A stretch of DNA of 14,699 bases from the NCBI GenBank assembly GCA_027117675.1, contig JAJAYM010000159.1, positions 1-14,699 on the forward strand, given 5' to 3'. A program made the position numbers and the translations under genes. Of the stretch, positions 1 through 7,555 are shown piece after piece (the stretch's first letter is position 1; every line of letters begins with the position of its first letter). The DNA is from Actinomycetes bacterium (GTDB lineage: Bacteria > Actinomycetota > Actinomycetes > JAHEKZ01). The notes beneath the pieces were generated by a model, which did not search any database, was not told the origin of the DNA, and saw only the letters and a program-made list of their open reading frames with translations.

Positions 1-26
1 CCCCCGGGCGCGGCCCCCCGGGCGGC

Positions 27-57
27 AAAAACCCCCCCCACACGTTTTTGGGGGGGC
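27..57 (-). terminator. Intrinsic terminator of the betaine operon
   Basis: Read on the minus strand there is a run of seven C, a 10-base loop (AAAAACGTGT), a run of eight G, and then five T. This gives a 7-bp pure G:C stem followed directly by a U-tract, the standard Rho-independent layout. It lies about 45 bases past the stop codon of the substrate-binding protein, the last gene of the minus-strand operon. On the plus strand no T-run follows the stem, so termination should act only on minus-strand transcripts. The arms are homopolymers near the window edge, so their exact lengths are open to sequencing error. Confidence 0.7.
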
Positions 58-100
58 GTTCTTATCGCCGGGCCCACCTTTCACGTTGTGAAGCCGTTGG

Positions 101-1072
101 CTATGGCAGCCAGGCCGCCACCTTGTCGGGGTTGTCGCCGATCCACTTCTGGGCCGCTTCCTCGCCGGACATGCCGTCTTCGGCGATGTACTTCGCGACG
201 ATGTTCTGGTCGTCGTTCGTCCACTCGAAGTTCTGGACAAGGTCGGCAGCTGGGCTGTCGGACTCCATGAACTCCGTGCTCGCGATCTTGTCCAGGATGT
301 ACTCCGGGTAGTCGCACGCCACCGTCGCCGGGTCTGCGTCGCAACCCTCTTCGTACGGCGGCAGGCTCACCTTGACCAGCGGGACCTCGGAGAGGAACCA
401 CTGCGGCTCGTAGAAGTAGCCGATGACGTACTCCTGGTTCTCCTCCGCCTGACGGAAGGAAGTGATGAGCGCTGCCTCGCTACCTGCGTAGACGACCTCG
501 AAGTCGAGGTCCAAGTTCTCGATTAGTGCTTCGTCGTTCGTGACGAACGATGGGTCACCGGCGAGGAACTGTCCCTGACCGCCGGACTCCGAAGTCGCGA
601 AGTCGCTGGCGTAGTCGTTGAGGTTCTCCCAGTCGAGCACGTCCGGGAAGGTCTCGGCGAGCCACGGTGGCACATACCAACCGATGTAGCCGATGTTGCC
701 GTTCGGCCCCACCACGGTGGCGGTGCCCTGGCCCTCGACGTACTTCTTCTTCAGGTCGTCGTGGCCCCAGTTCTCGATGACGACGTCGACCTCACCCGAG
801 CCGAAGCCCTGCCAGGCAATCTCTTCCTTGAGCTTCTTGTACTCGGTCTCACAGCCCAGCTCCTGCGCGGCAACCTCGCCGACGACATAAGCCGACGCCT
901 CGTAGCCGACCCAGGGGTTGATCGCCATGTTGAAGGCGCCGCACTCGGCTCCTCCGGCCGCATCACCACCGCTGTCACTCTCGATGTCGCCACCACCACA
1001 GGCGGCCAGCACGAGACTGGCGGCGGCGGCAAGTGCCGCTGCGCGTCCGGCCCGTCTTCTTGTTACTCGCAC
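101..1072 (-). CDS. Glycine betaine/choline ABC transporter substrate-binding lipoprotein
   Basis: This is the 323-aa extracytoplasmic binding protein that should capture glycine betaine or choline and deliver it to the neighbouring permease. The N-terminus has basic residues, an Ala/Leu-rich hydrophobic stretch and a lipobox LAAC with Cys25, followed by a Gly/Asp/Ser-rich linker, so it is a lipoprotein anchored in the outer face of the membrane. The rest looks like an OpuAC-type betaine-binding domain: 'NPWVGYEASAYVVGEVA', then 'GSGEVDVVIENWGHDD', with many Trp and Tyr residues of the kind that form the aromatic cage around a quaternary amine. The GTG start at 1072 is supported by AAGGAG five bases upstream. 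It is the last gene of the operon, 40 bases after the permease, with a terminator behind it. The fold assignment is firm; choline versus betaine preference cannot be read from the sequence. Confidence 0.9.
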   Translation of the reverse strand: MRVTRRRAGRAAALAAAASLVLAACGGGDIESDSGGDAAGGAECGAFNMAINPWVGYEASAYVVGEVAAQELGCETEYKKLKEEIAWQGFGSGEVDVVIENWGHDDLKKKYVEGQGTATVVGPNGNIGYIGWYVPPWLAETFPDVLDWENLNDYASDFATSESGGQGQFLAGDPSFVTNDEALIENLDLDFEVVYAGSEAALITSFRQAEENQEYVIGYFYEPQWFLSEVPLVKVSLPPYEEGCDADPATVACDYPEYILDKIASTEFMESDSPAADLVQNFEWTNDDQNIVAKYIAEDGMSGEEAAQKWIGDNPDKVAAWLP

Positions 1073-1112
1073 TCTGTCTCCTTCTGTCGGGCCGCGTTCT
1101 GCGGCATTTCGG

Positions 1113-3119
1113 TCATGCAGTCTCAGCGCGCCCGTAGCGCGCAGCGGTGTGCACTGTGATGCGGTCGAGCATCACACCCAGAGCGGTGATGGCGATGCCG
1201 GCAGCGAGGCCCTTACCGAAGTCCTCTTGCTGGCTGAACCCACCGACCACCAGGAATCCAAGCCCACCTCCGCCGACCAGCCCGCCGATGACGACCATAG
1301 ACAAGACGAAGAGCAGACCCTGGTTGGCCGCAAGTACCAGTGACCCGCGCGCCATCGGTAGCTGCACCTTGCCGATCATCTGCCAGCGGTTCGACCCCGT
1401 CGACTCGGCGGCCTCCACCGTCGTCGGCGAGACTCCGCGGATTCCGTCGGCGGCGATCTTGATGGCAATCGGGACGGCGTAGGCGACTGCGGCCATGATC
1501 GCGAGGAACCGGCCCGGTCCGAAGAGCGCGAGTGTGGGGATGAGATATACGAACGCTGGCAGGGTCTGCAGCATGTCGAGGACGGGGCGGACCAGCGCAT
1601 CGACGCGGCGGCTGCGACCCATCCAGACCCCGACGATCACTCCGATCACCATCGTCATCACGGCGGCGACGAGCGTCATCGCCAACGTCACCATCGCGTC
1701 GTACCAGAGCCCAGTGCCGAGAATGATGGCTGAGGTAACCGCAGTCGCGACCAGCGCCCGCCTGCCACCGAGCAGGAAGGCGATCGCCAGCAGCGCGGAC
1801 GCGGTGAGCCACCAGGGCGACTCCGCGAGCAGGTCCTGCAGCGGGTTGAGAAGGAAGTTGCTGACGAAGTCCTTCGCGGCCTGGGTGATGTCGTAGAAGG
1901 TGTCGACGAACCACTCGGAGGAGGAGTTGACCCGGTCGGCGATCTGGTCTCCCCAGTTCCACTCCTCAGGGAACTCAGCCAAGCGCAGGTACTGTCGCGA
2001 CAGGTAGACACTGATCAAGGCCAGCACGCCGGTGACTCCGAGCAGGATCCGTCGGGCCTGTGGATTGGTGCCCTTGCGGGCGGACGCCTCGGCCCGTTCA
2101 CCCGCGGCAGTGGTCATCCGGTCGAGCATGATCGCGAGGAAGACCAGGCAGAGCCCGGCAACAAAGGCACGGCCGACGTTGAGGATGGTCAGCGCGTCGA
2201 TCACGGGGATGCCGAGCCCTGGCCCGTTGATCAGCGCGGCGATCACTGCCATGGAGAGAGCAGCCATCGTCGTCTGGTTCAACCCGACCAGGATCGTCCG
2301 CCGCGCCATCGGTAGCTGCACCTTGCGCAGCTGCTGGTTGTCGGTCGACCCGAGCGAGGAGGTGGCCTCCATGGTGGTGGGCGAGACGGTGCGCAACCCA
2401 TGGGCTGAGATGCGGATGAGCGGAGGAAGGGCGTAGATCAAGGTGGTGACGACGGCCGCCGCCGGGCCGATCCCGTAGAACAGCGCGAGGGGCGCAAGGT
2501 ACGAGAACGAGGGCATCGTCTGCATGACATCGAGCACGGGGGTGAGGGCTGCTGTGACTCGCTTACTGCGGCTCATCCAGATGCCGATCGGGATGCCGAG
2601 CAGGACGCAGACGGCTACCGAGACCCCGGTGATGATCAGCGTGTCTACCGTGTCTTCCCAGTAGCCGAGCGTTCCGCAGAGCACCAACGCCCCAGCAACC
2701 AGGATCGCGCTGCGGACACCCGCGATGGCGAGCGCGACCCACGTGGAGATCCCCACGAGGCCCAGCCAACCGATGACAGGGACTGGTCGCCCAAAGGCCG
2801 GATCGACAAAGAGCTTCTGCAGGAACTCGACCACCCAGTTGAAGAACTCAGTGATCCATTCGAAGGGGATGAACAGCGGGTTGCCCTCGAACTTGGCCTG
2901 CTCGACCCAGTCCCTGACCTCGTTGAGCCAGTCGTGGAATGAGTTGAGCTCAGAAACCGGTAGCGCAAGTGTCCACTGGCCTTGGAGCATCAACCATCCG
3001 GCGACCCATAAAACAAACACTCCTAGGAAAAACCACCAGCGGCTGATGGCCCTGCGCTCGGCAGGTAGATGCTCAAGGGGCGCCTGTGGGTGCTCCAGCT
3101 CGGCGAGCTCGATCGCCAT
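1113..3119 (-). CDS. Glycine betaine ABC transporter permease with two fused transport domains
   Basis: This is the 668-aa membrane component of a ProU/OpuA-type importer. ProW-type permeases are usually about 280-350 aa; this protein is two permeases in tandem. The first half has an N-terminal membrane segment (about 29-46), an acidic/aromatic extracytoplasmic stretch (about 56-110) and a transport domain (about 155-335). The second half repeats this layout: membrane segment about 357-374, aromatic stretch about 385-435, transport domain about 475-655. Both transport domains carry the cytoplasmic EAA loop that contacts the ATPase: 'EATSSLGSTDNQQLRKVQLP' at about 251-270 and 'EAAESTGSNRWQMIGKVQLP' at about 570-589. 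Both also have a 'VLDxxQTxPxFxYLxP' segment (about 195-210 and 513-528). One polypeptide could therefore form the complete membrane channel. The ATG at 3119 lies three bases after the ATPase stop, with GAGGAG-type bases upstream inside the ATPase gene. The two EAA regions share a 25-base identical DNA stretch (1348-1372 and 2302-2326). Confidence 0.9.
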   Translation of the reverse strand: MAIELAELEHPQAPLEHLPAERRAISRWWFFLGVFVLWVAGWLMLQGQWTLALPVSELNSFHDWLNEVRDWVEQAKFEGNPLFIPFEWITEFFNWVVEFLQKLFVDPAFGRPVPVIGWLGLVGISTWVALAIAGVRSAILVAGALVLCGTLGYWEDTVDTLIITGVSVAVCVLLGIPIGIWMSRSKRVTAALTPVLDVMQTMPSFSYLAPLALFYGIGPAAAVVTTLIYALPPLIRISAHGLRTVSPTTMEATSSLGSTDNQQLRKVQLPMARRTILVGLNQTTMAALSMAVIAALINGPGLGIPVIDALTILNVGRAFVAGLCLVFLAIMLDRMTTAAGERAEASARKGTNPQARRILLGVTGVLALISVYLSRQYLRLAEFPEEWNWGDQIADRVNSSSEWFVDTFYDITQAAKDFVSNFLLNPLQDLLAESPWWLTASALLAIAFLLGGRRALVATAVTSAIILGTGLWYDAMVTLAMTLVAAVMTMVIGVIVGVWMGRSRRVDALVRPVLDMLQTLPAFVYLIPTLALFGPGRFLAIMAAVAYAVPIAIKIAADGIRGVSPTTVEAAESTGSNRWQMIGKVQLPMARGSLVLAANQGLLFVLSMVVIGGLVGGGGLGFLVVGGFSQQEDFGKGLAAGIAITALGVMLDRITVHTAARYGRAETA

Positions 3120-3122
3120 CGC

Positions 3123-4190
3123 TCAGCTCTCCTCAGCCACGATGACGCGCAGAATGTCGTCCTGGTCGACGACGCCGAGGAGCTGCCCGTCCTCGACCAC
3201 CTTTACCGGGTCGCCTGAGTCGATGACGCGACGTGCGGCGTCCCGGACGACGGTTCCGGGCGCCATCTCAGGCCCGGTCATCGCCTCGTCCGGCCTTGGT
3301 GGTCGCATCACCCAACTGAGCGTCAGGACGTGTGAGCGCGGAACTTCGCTGACGAAGTCACGGACGTACTCATCCGCTGGTGCACCCACGACCTCGGCTG
3401 GAGTGCCCACCTGGACGAGGGCACCGTCACGCATGATCAGGATTCGATCGCCGAGTTTGAGAGCCTCTGCCAGGTCGTGCGTGATGAAGACCATGGTCTT
3501 GCCGACCTCGTGGTGCAGCCGGATCACCTCGTTCTGCATGTCACGGCGGATCAGCGGATCGAGCGCCGAGAAGGGCTCGTCGAAGAGCATCACCGACGGG
3601 TCGACGGCGAGCGCACGGGCCAGTCCGACCCGTTGCTGCATCCCACCCGAGAGCTGATCTGGGTAGGCGTTCTCGTTGCCGGAGAGCCCGACGAGGTCGA
3701 CGAGCTCCTGCGCCTTCCTCCGGCGCTCCTTCTTGTCGACACCGCGAATCTCCAGGCCGTAGGCGACGTTGTCTATCACCTTGCGGTGCGGGAGCAGCCC
3801 GAAGTGCTGAAAGACCATCGAAACGTGGTGGCGACGCAGCTCACGGAGCCTGGCCTCTGACATCGCCACAACGTCTTCACCATCGATAAGAACCTGGCCG
3901 GCAGTTGGCTCGATCAGCCGGGTGAGGCAGCGAACCAGCGTCGACTTGCCGGAGCCGGACAGCCCCATCACGACAAAGACCTCGCCAGGTGCGACGTCGA
4001 AACTCACGTCGCGTACGGCTGCCGTGCAGCCGGTCTGCGCGAGCAACTCGGCCCGGGAAAGGTCGGCTTCGGCCGAGCCGACGATCTTGTCGGCGCGCGG
4101 GCCGAACACCTTCCAGAGGCCTCGCACCGCCAGAGCCGATTGCCCCACAGTGGACGCGGCGGCATCCTGCTCATCGATCGTCGCCGTCAT
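3123..4190 (-). CDS. Glycine betaine/proline-type ABC transporter ATP-binding protein
   Basis: This is the 355-aa ATPase that powers the importer, in the ProV/OpuAA family. Visible motifs in order are: N-terminal 'GLWKVFG' (24-30); Walker A GLSGSGKST (76-84); Q-loop Gln128 in 'MVFQHFGLLPHRKV'; ABC signature LSGGMQQRVGLARA (180-193); Walker B 'VMLFDEPFSALD' (200-211); H-loop His238. The insertion between 'VFG' and 'VRDVSF', with the AxxLL-type segment, is characteristic of the ProV branch. The C-terminal tail (about 300-352) looks like one CBS-type unit ('GVVDQDDILRVI'). E. coli ProV is about 400 aa with two CBS units, so this one is short. The ATG start overlaps the betA stop by four bases (ATGA), indicating translational coupling with choline oxidation. 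Confidence 0.93.
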   Translation of the reverse strand: MTATIDEQDAAASTVGQSALAVRGLWKVFGPRADKIVGSAEADLSRAELLAQTGCTAAVRDVSFDVAPGEVFVVMGLSGSGKSTLVRCLTRLIEPTAGQVLIDGEDVVAMSEARLRELRRHHVSMVFQHFGLLPHRKVIDNVAYGLEIRGVDKKERRRKAQELVDLVGLSGNENAYPDQLSGGMQQRVGLARALAVDPSVMLFDEPFSALDPLIRRDMQNEVIRLHHEVGKTMVFITHDLAEALKLGDRILIMRDGALVQVGTPAEVVGAPADEYVRDFVSEVPRSHVLTLSWVMRPPRPDEAMTGPEMAPGTVVRDAARRVIDSGDPVKVVEDGQLLGVVDQDDILRVIVAEES

Positions 4191-5887
4191 GAGGCCGCTC
4201 CTTCGTTACGGGGATCGCCTGGTGGGTAGATCGGGGTGCCCTCGCGATAGCGGTAGAAGGGAGCGTCCGATGGGGCAAGAGGTGTATCGCCGTTGATCAG
4301 ATCGGCTGCCTTCTCGGCCAGCATCATCACCGGAGCATAGATGTTGCCGTTAGTGACGTAAGGGAACGAACTCGCATCAACCACGCGCAGTCCTTCGACG
4401 TCATAGACTTTCATCGACGCAGGATCAAGCACGGCGTCATCTCCGACGCCCATCTTCGCGGTGCACGAGGGGTGCAGCGCCGTCTCGGCGTCCTTGCGCA
4501 CCCAGTCGAGGATCTCGTCCTCGGTTTCGACGGACGCCCCTGGTGAGAGCTCGCCGTCGTTGAACGGGCCGAACGCTGGCTGGGTCAAGATGCTGCGCGC
4601 GACCTGGATCGCCTCGACCCACTCGCGTCGATCCTGATCGGTGGAGAGGTAGTTGAATTGCATCGATGGGTGCTCCAAGGGGTCGGTGGAGCGGATCTTG
4701 ATCCAGCCTCGGGCATCGGAGTACATCGGGCCGATGTGCACCTGATACCCGTGACCTTTGGTGGGCGACGTGCCGTCGTACCTGATCGCGATGGGCAAGA
4801 AGTGGAACATCAGGTTTGGGTAGTCAACCTCGTCGTTGCTGCGGGCGAAGCCGCCACCTTCGAAGTGGTTGGTGGCGCCGAGGCCTTTGCGCTGGAAGAG
4901 CCACTGGGCTCCGATGCCGGGGCGCTTCCACCACGCCAGACCCGGTGCGATCGAGACGGGCAGTTTGCTGGCGTACTGGATGTAGACCTCGAGGTGGTCC
5001 TGCAGGTTCGCGCCAACCCCGGGAAGATCGGCCACAACGGGAATCCCTAGCGATTGCAGGTGCTGCGCGTCGCCCACACCTGAGAGCTGCATGAGCTGGG
5101 GGGTGTTGATCGCCCCGCCGCACAAGATGACCTCACCGGCGCGGACCGAGCGCTTCATGCGTCCGGCGCGCAGGTACTCGACGCCGACGGCGCGCTTGCC
5201 CTCGAAGACCACCTTGGTGGCGTGGGCGAGGGTCTCGACCTTGAGGTTCTTGCGGTCCATGACCGGGTGCAGGTAGGCGCGGGCTGCGCTGAGCCGGCGT
5301 CCCTTGTGGATGTTCCGGTCGAACTTGGCGAACCCCTCTTGCCGGTATCCGTTGACATCATCGGTGAGTGGGTAGCCCGCTTGTTGGGCCGCTTCGAAGA
5401 AGGCACCGAAGAGAGGGTTGGTGGCCGGGCCGCGTTCAAGAATCAGCGGCCCACTGCCGCCGCGCCACTCGTCAGCGCCGGCGAGGCAGGTCTCCATGCG
5501 CTTGAAGTACGGCAGGCAGTGGGCGAAGTCCCAGTTCTCCATGCCCTTGTCGGCGCCCCATCGCTCGTAGTCCAGGGGGTTGCCGCGCTGGAAGATCATC
5601 CCGTTGATGCTGCTGGAGCCGCCGAGCACCTTGCCGCGTGCGTGGAAGATCCGGCGGTTGTTCATGTATGGCTCGGGGTCGGTCTCGTAGCGCCAGTCGT
5701 AGAACCGGCTGCCGATCGGGAACGGCAACGCGGCCGGCATGTGGATGAACGGATCCCAGATGAAGTCGGGATGCCCCGCCTCGAGCACAAGCACCGACGT
5801 TCCGGGGTCAGCGCTCAGTCGGTTGGCGAGTGCTGAGCCGGCTGAACCGCCGCCGACGATGACGATGTCGTAGCGCTCATCGCTCAT
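4187..5887 (-). CDS. betA: Choline dehydrogenase (GMC oxidoreductase)
   Basis: This 566-aa FAD enzyme should oxidise choline to betaine aldehyde, the first step of glycine betaine synthesis. It has an N-terminal dinucleotide fold with 'IVGGGSAGSALANRL' (10-24) and Glu36 in 'VLVLEAG'. GMC signature 1 is 'GKVLGGSSSINGMIFQRG' (85-102) and signature 2 is 'GAINTPQLMQLSGVG' (258-272). The catalytic His472 lies in 'LHPSCTAKMG', and 'VTNGNIYAPVMMLAEKAAD' (511-529) supplies the second active-site residue, as in BetA-type enzymes. Its length matches E. coli BetA (556 aa). The ATG start at 5887 has GGAG about nine bases upstream. It lies 37 bases after betB and overlaps the ATPase start by four bases. 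Other GMC alcohol dehydrogenases are possible in principle, but the neighbouring betB and betaine transporter argue for choline. Confidence 0.92.
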   Translation of the reverse strand: MSDERYDIVIVGGGSAGSALANRLSADPGTSVLVLEAGHPDFIWDPFIHMPAALPFPIGSRFYDWRYETDPEPYMNNRRIFHARGKVLGGSSSINGMIFQRGNPLDYERWGADKGMENWDFAHCLPYFKRMETCLAGADEWRGGSGPLILERGPATNPLFGAFFEAAQQAGYPLTDDVNGYRQEGFAKFDRNIHKGRRLSAARAYLHPVMDRKNLKVETLAHATKVVFEGKRAVGVEYLRAGRMKRSVRAGEVILCGGAINTPQLMQLSGVGDAQHLQSLGIPVVADLPGVGANLQDHLEVYIQYASKLPVSIAPGLAWWKRPGIGAQWLFQRKGLGATNHFEGGGFARSNDEVDYPNLMFHFLPIAIRYDGTSPTKGHGYQVHIGPMYSDARGWIKIRSTDPLEHPSMQFNYLSTDQDRREWVEAIQVARSILTQPAFGPFNDGELSPGASVETEDEILDWVRKDAETALHPSCTAKMGVGDDAVLDPASMKVYDVEGLRVVDASSFPYVTNGNIYAPVMMLAEKAADLINGDTPLAPSDAPFYRYREGTPIYPPGDPRNEGAAS

Positions 5888-5924
5888 CTGAGTGCTCCAT
5901 TGGTTGAAGGGGAGGCGCGTTCAT

Positions 5925-7394
5925 TCAGCCACCAAACCAGTGCTGCGCAGCTGGAGCGGTATTGCGCCAGATGTGTTTGGTCTCTTGGTACTCGGCGAGA
6001 CCGTGGCGTCCTAGTTCTCGGCCGAATCCGGACTGTTTGAAGCCGCCCCACTCTGCCTGCGGCACGTACGGGTGGTAGTCGTTGATCCACACTGTGCCGG
6101 CGCGAAGACCGGCCGCCACGCGCTCGGCTTTCGCGGGGTCGCTGGTCCAAACGGCGCCGGCCAACCCATAGTCGGTGTCGTTGGCGAGCCGGAGCGCGTC
6201 CGCCTCGGTGGTGAATGTCTCGACGGTCAAGACCGGCCCGAACGACTCATCACGCACAACCTGCATGTCAGCGGTGCACTGGTCGAAGACAGTCGGCAGG
6301 TAGTAATAGCCGTTCGCCAGTTCGGACGAGTCGGGCCGAGCGCCGCCGCAGCGCAGCACAGCCCCTTCGGCGACACCAACTGCCACATAGGCCTCAACCT
6401 TTGCGCGGTGAGCTTCGGAGACCAGAGGCCCAGTCTCGGCGGCTTCGTCGAACGGCCCCCCGAGCCGGATCATCGACGCGCGATTGACCAGTTCGTCGAC
6501 GAACGCGTCGTGGATCGACTCCTCGATCAGGAGGCGCGCGCCAGCCGAGCAGACCTGGCCGGAGTGCAGGAACACTGCTGTCAGCGCCATATCGAGCGCC
6601 GCGTCCCGATCGGCGTCGGCGAAGACGATGTTCGGGTTTTTGCCGCCGAGCTCGAGGGCGACCTTCTTCACGGTTGGGGCGGCAGCGGCCATGATGATGC
6701 GGCCGGTGATCAGACCACCGGTGAACGAGACGAGGTCGACGTCGGGGTGAGTCGACAACAGGGCCCCAACGTTCGGGCCGGTGCCGAGGACAAGGTTCGC
6801 AACTCCAGGTGGTAATCCGGCGGCGTCGAGCTCGCGCATCAGGAGGATGGCGGTGGACGGCGTCAACTCACTCGGTTTGAGGACGAAGGTGTTGCCCGCG
6901 GCCAGCGCCGGTGCCACCTTCCATGAGGTCTGCAGCGGCGGGTAGTTCCATGGCGTGATCAGCCCGCAGACGCCAACAGGCTCGTGGACGACCCGACTCT
7001 CGACATTCGGACGGTCAACGTCAATGGCGCGGGCATCAACCTCGGCCGCGAGCTTGGCGTAGTAGCGGAAGACCGAGGTGATGTCGTCCATGTCGTACTC
7101 GGCTTCGACAAGCCGCTTGCCGGTGTCGAGCGCCTCGGCCCTGGCGAACTCGGCTCGATGGCGCTCGAGTGCGTCGGCCACTCGGTCGAGCAAGGCGCCG
7201 CGCTCTGCTGGTGAAGTACCCGGCCATGGTCCGGTGTCAAAGGCCGTCCGGGCCGCAGCGATCGCAGCGTCGGTGTCGGAACTGGACCCCTCATCGACTG
7301 TGGCGACGAGTGAACCGTCGGCGGGACAGCGAATCTCACGCGTGTGTCGCTCACGCGCATTGGTCCATGATCCACCGATGAAGAAGTCGGGCAC
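5925..7394 (-). CDS. betB: Betaine-aldehyde dehydrogenase
   Basis: This NAD(P)+-dependent aldehyde dehydrogenase should convert betaine aldehyde to glycine betaine. With the GTG start at 7394 it is 489 aa, as for typical BetB (about 490). Catalytic features in this numbering are: Asn150 in 'TPWNYPPLQTSWK'; Lys173 in 'VLKPSELTP'; 'SFTGGLITGR' (223-232) in the cofactor fold; Glu248 in 'ALELGGKNPN'; nucleophile Cys282 in 'HSGQVCSAG'; and Glu383 in 'DESFGPV'. The reading frame stays open to 7526, but the extra residues do not look like a dehydrogenase N-terminus. GAGAGG sits six bases before the GTG at 7394, immediately ahead of 'PDFFIGGSW', which is where the family's conserved sequence begins. 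A second GTG at 7424 is the main alternative. It is the first gene of the minus-strand betaine operon. Confidence 0.9.
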   Translation of the reverse strand: MPDFFIGGSWTNARERHTREIRCPADGSLVATVDEGSSSDTDAAIAAARTAFDTGPWPGTSPAERGALLDRVADALERHRAEFARAEALDTGKRLVEAEYDMDDITSVFRYYAKLAAEVDARAIDVDRPNVESRVVHEPVGVCGLITPWNYPPLQTSWKVAPALAAGNTFVLKPSELTPSTAILLMRELDAAGLPPGVANLVLGTGPNVGALLSTHPDVDLVSFTGGLITGRIIMAAAAPTVKKVALELGGKNPNIVFADADRDAALDMALTAVFLHSGQVCSAGARLLIEESIHDAFVDELVNRASMIRLGGPFDEAAETGPLVSEAHRAKVEAYVAVGVAEGAVLRCGGARPDSSELANGYYYLPTVFDQCTADMQVVRDESFGPVLTVETFTTEADALRLANDTDYGLAGAVWTSDPAKAERVAAGLRAGTVWINDYHPYVPQAEWGGFKQSGFGRELGRHGLAEYQETKHIWRNTAPAAQHWFGG

Positions 7395-7479
7395 ACGGCG
7401 CCTCTCGGTTTGGGTGCCCTTCACCCTGCTGCTGGCGCCTGCCCGCGTCAAGGGGATGTTGCAGTGCCGTGACGTTGGT

Positions 7480-7504
7480 TCCACGGACCGGCCACCCCCG
7501 TGGA
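7480..7504. promoter_or_regulatory. 25-bp palindrome between betB and the divergent small gene
   Basis: TCCACGG at 7480-7486 and CCGTGGA at 7498-7504 are perfect 7-base inverted arms around an 11-base centre. The site lies in the 161-bp divergent spacer, about 85 bases upstream of the betB start and about 50 bases before the small plus-strand gene. Its position suggests an operator for the betaine operon. The sequence matches no regulator site that I recognise, and no regulator gene lies in the window, so the role is a guess from symmetry and location. Confidence 0.3.
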
Positions 7505-7555
7505 TTCGCCCTACTGTGGGCGACATGACCGGTGATCAACGTTCGTTGAGGCCGG

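Noticed and set aside
1..26. G+C-rich block with CCCCCGGGCG occurring twice, considered as a second terminator or repeat element
   Set aside because: No T-run follows on either strand, and the short repeat is of a kind expected in such G+C-rich sequence at the window edge.
2725..3657. Open frame of 310 codons on the plus strand across the permease/ATPase junction
   Set aside because: It is antisense to both transporter genes and is a Ser/Thr/Arg-rich low-complexity translation without any motif.
7423..7451. TTGACG (minus strand, 7446-7451) as the -35 box of a betB promoter
   Set aside because: At 17 bases' spacing the -10 position reads CAGGGT, which matches poorly, so I do not call a promoter.
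7395..7526. 44-residue N-terminal extension of betB from ATG 7526
   Set aside because: The extension has no dehydrogenase character, and a good Shine-Dalgarno (GAGAGG) precedes the GTG at 7394, giving the family's usual length.
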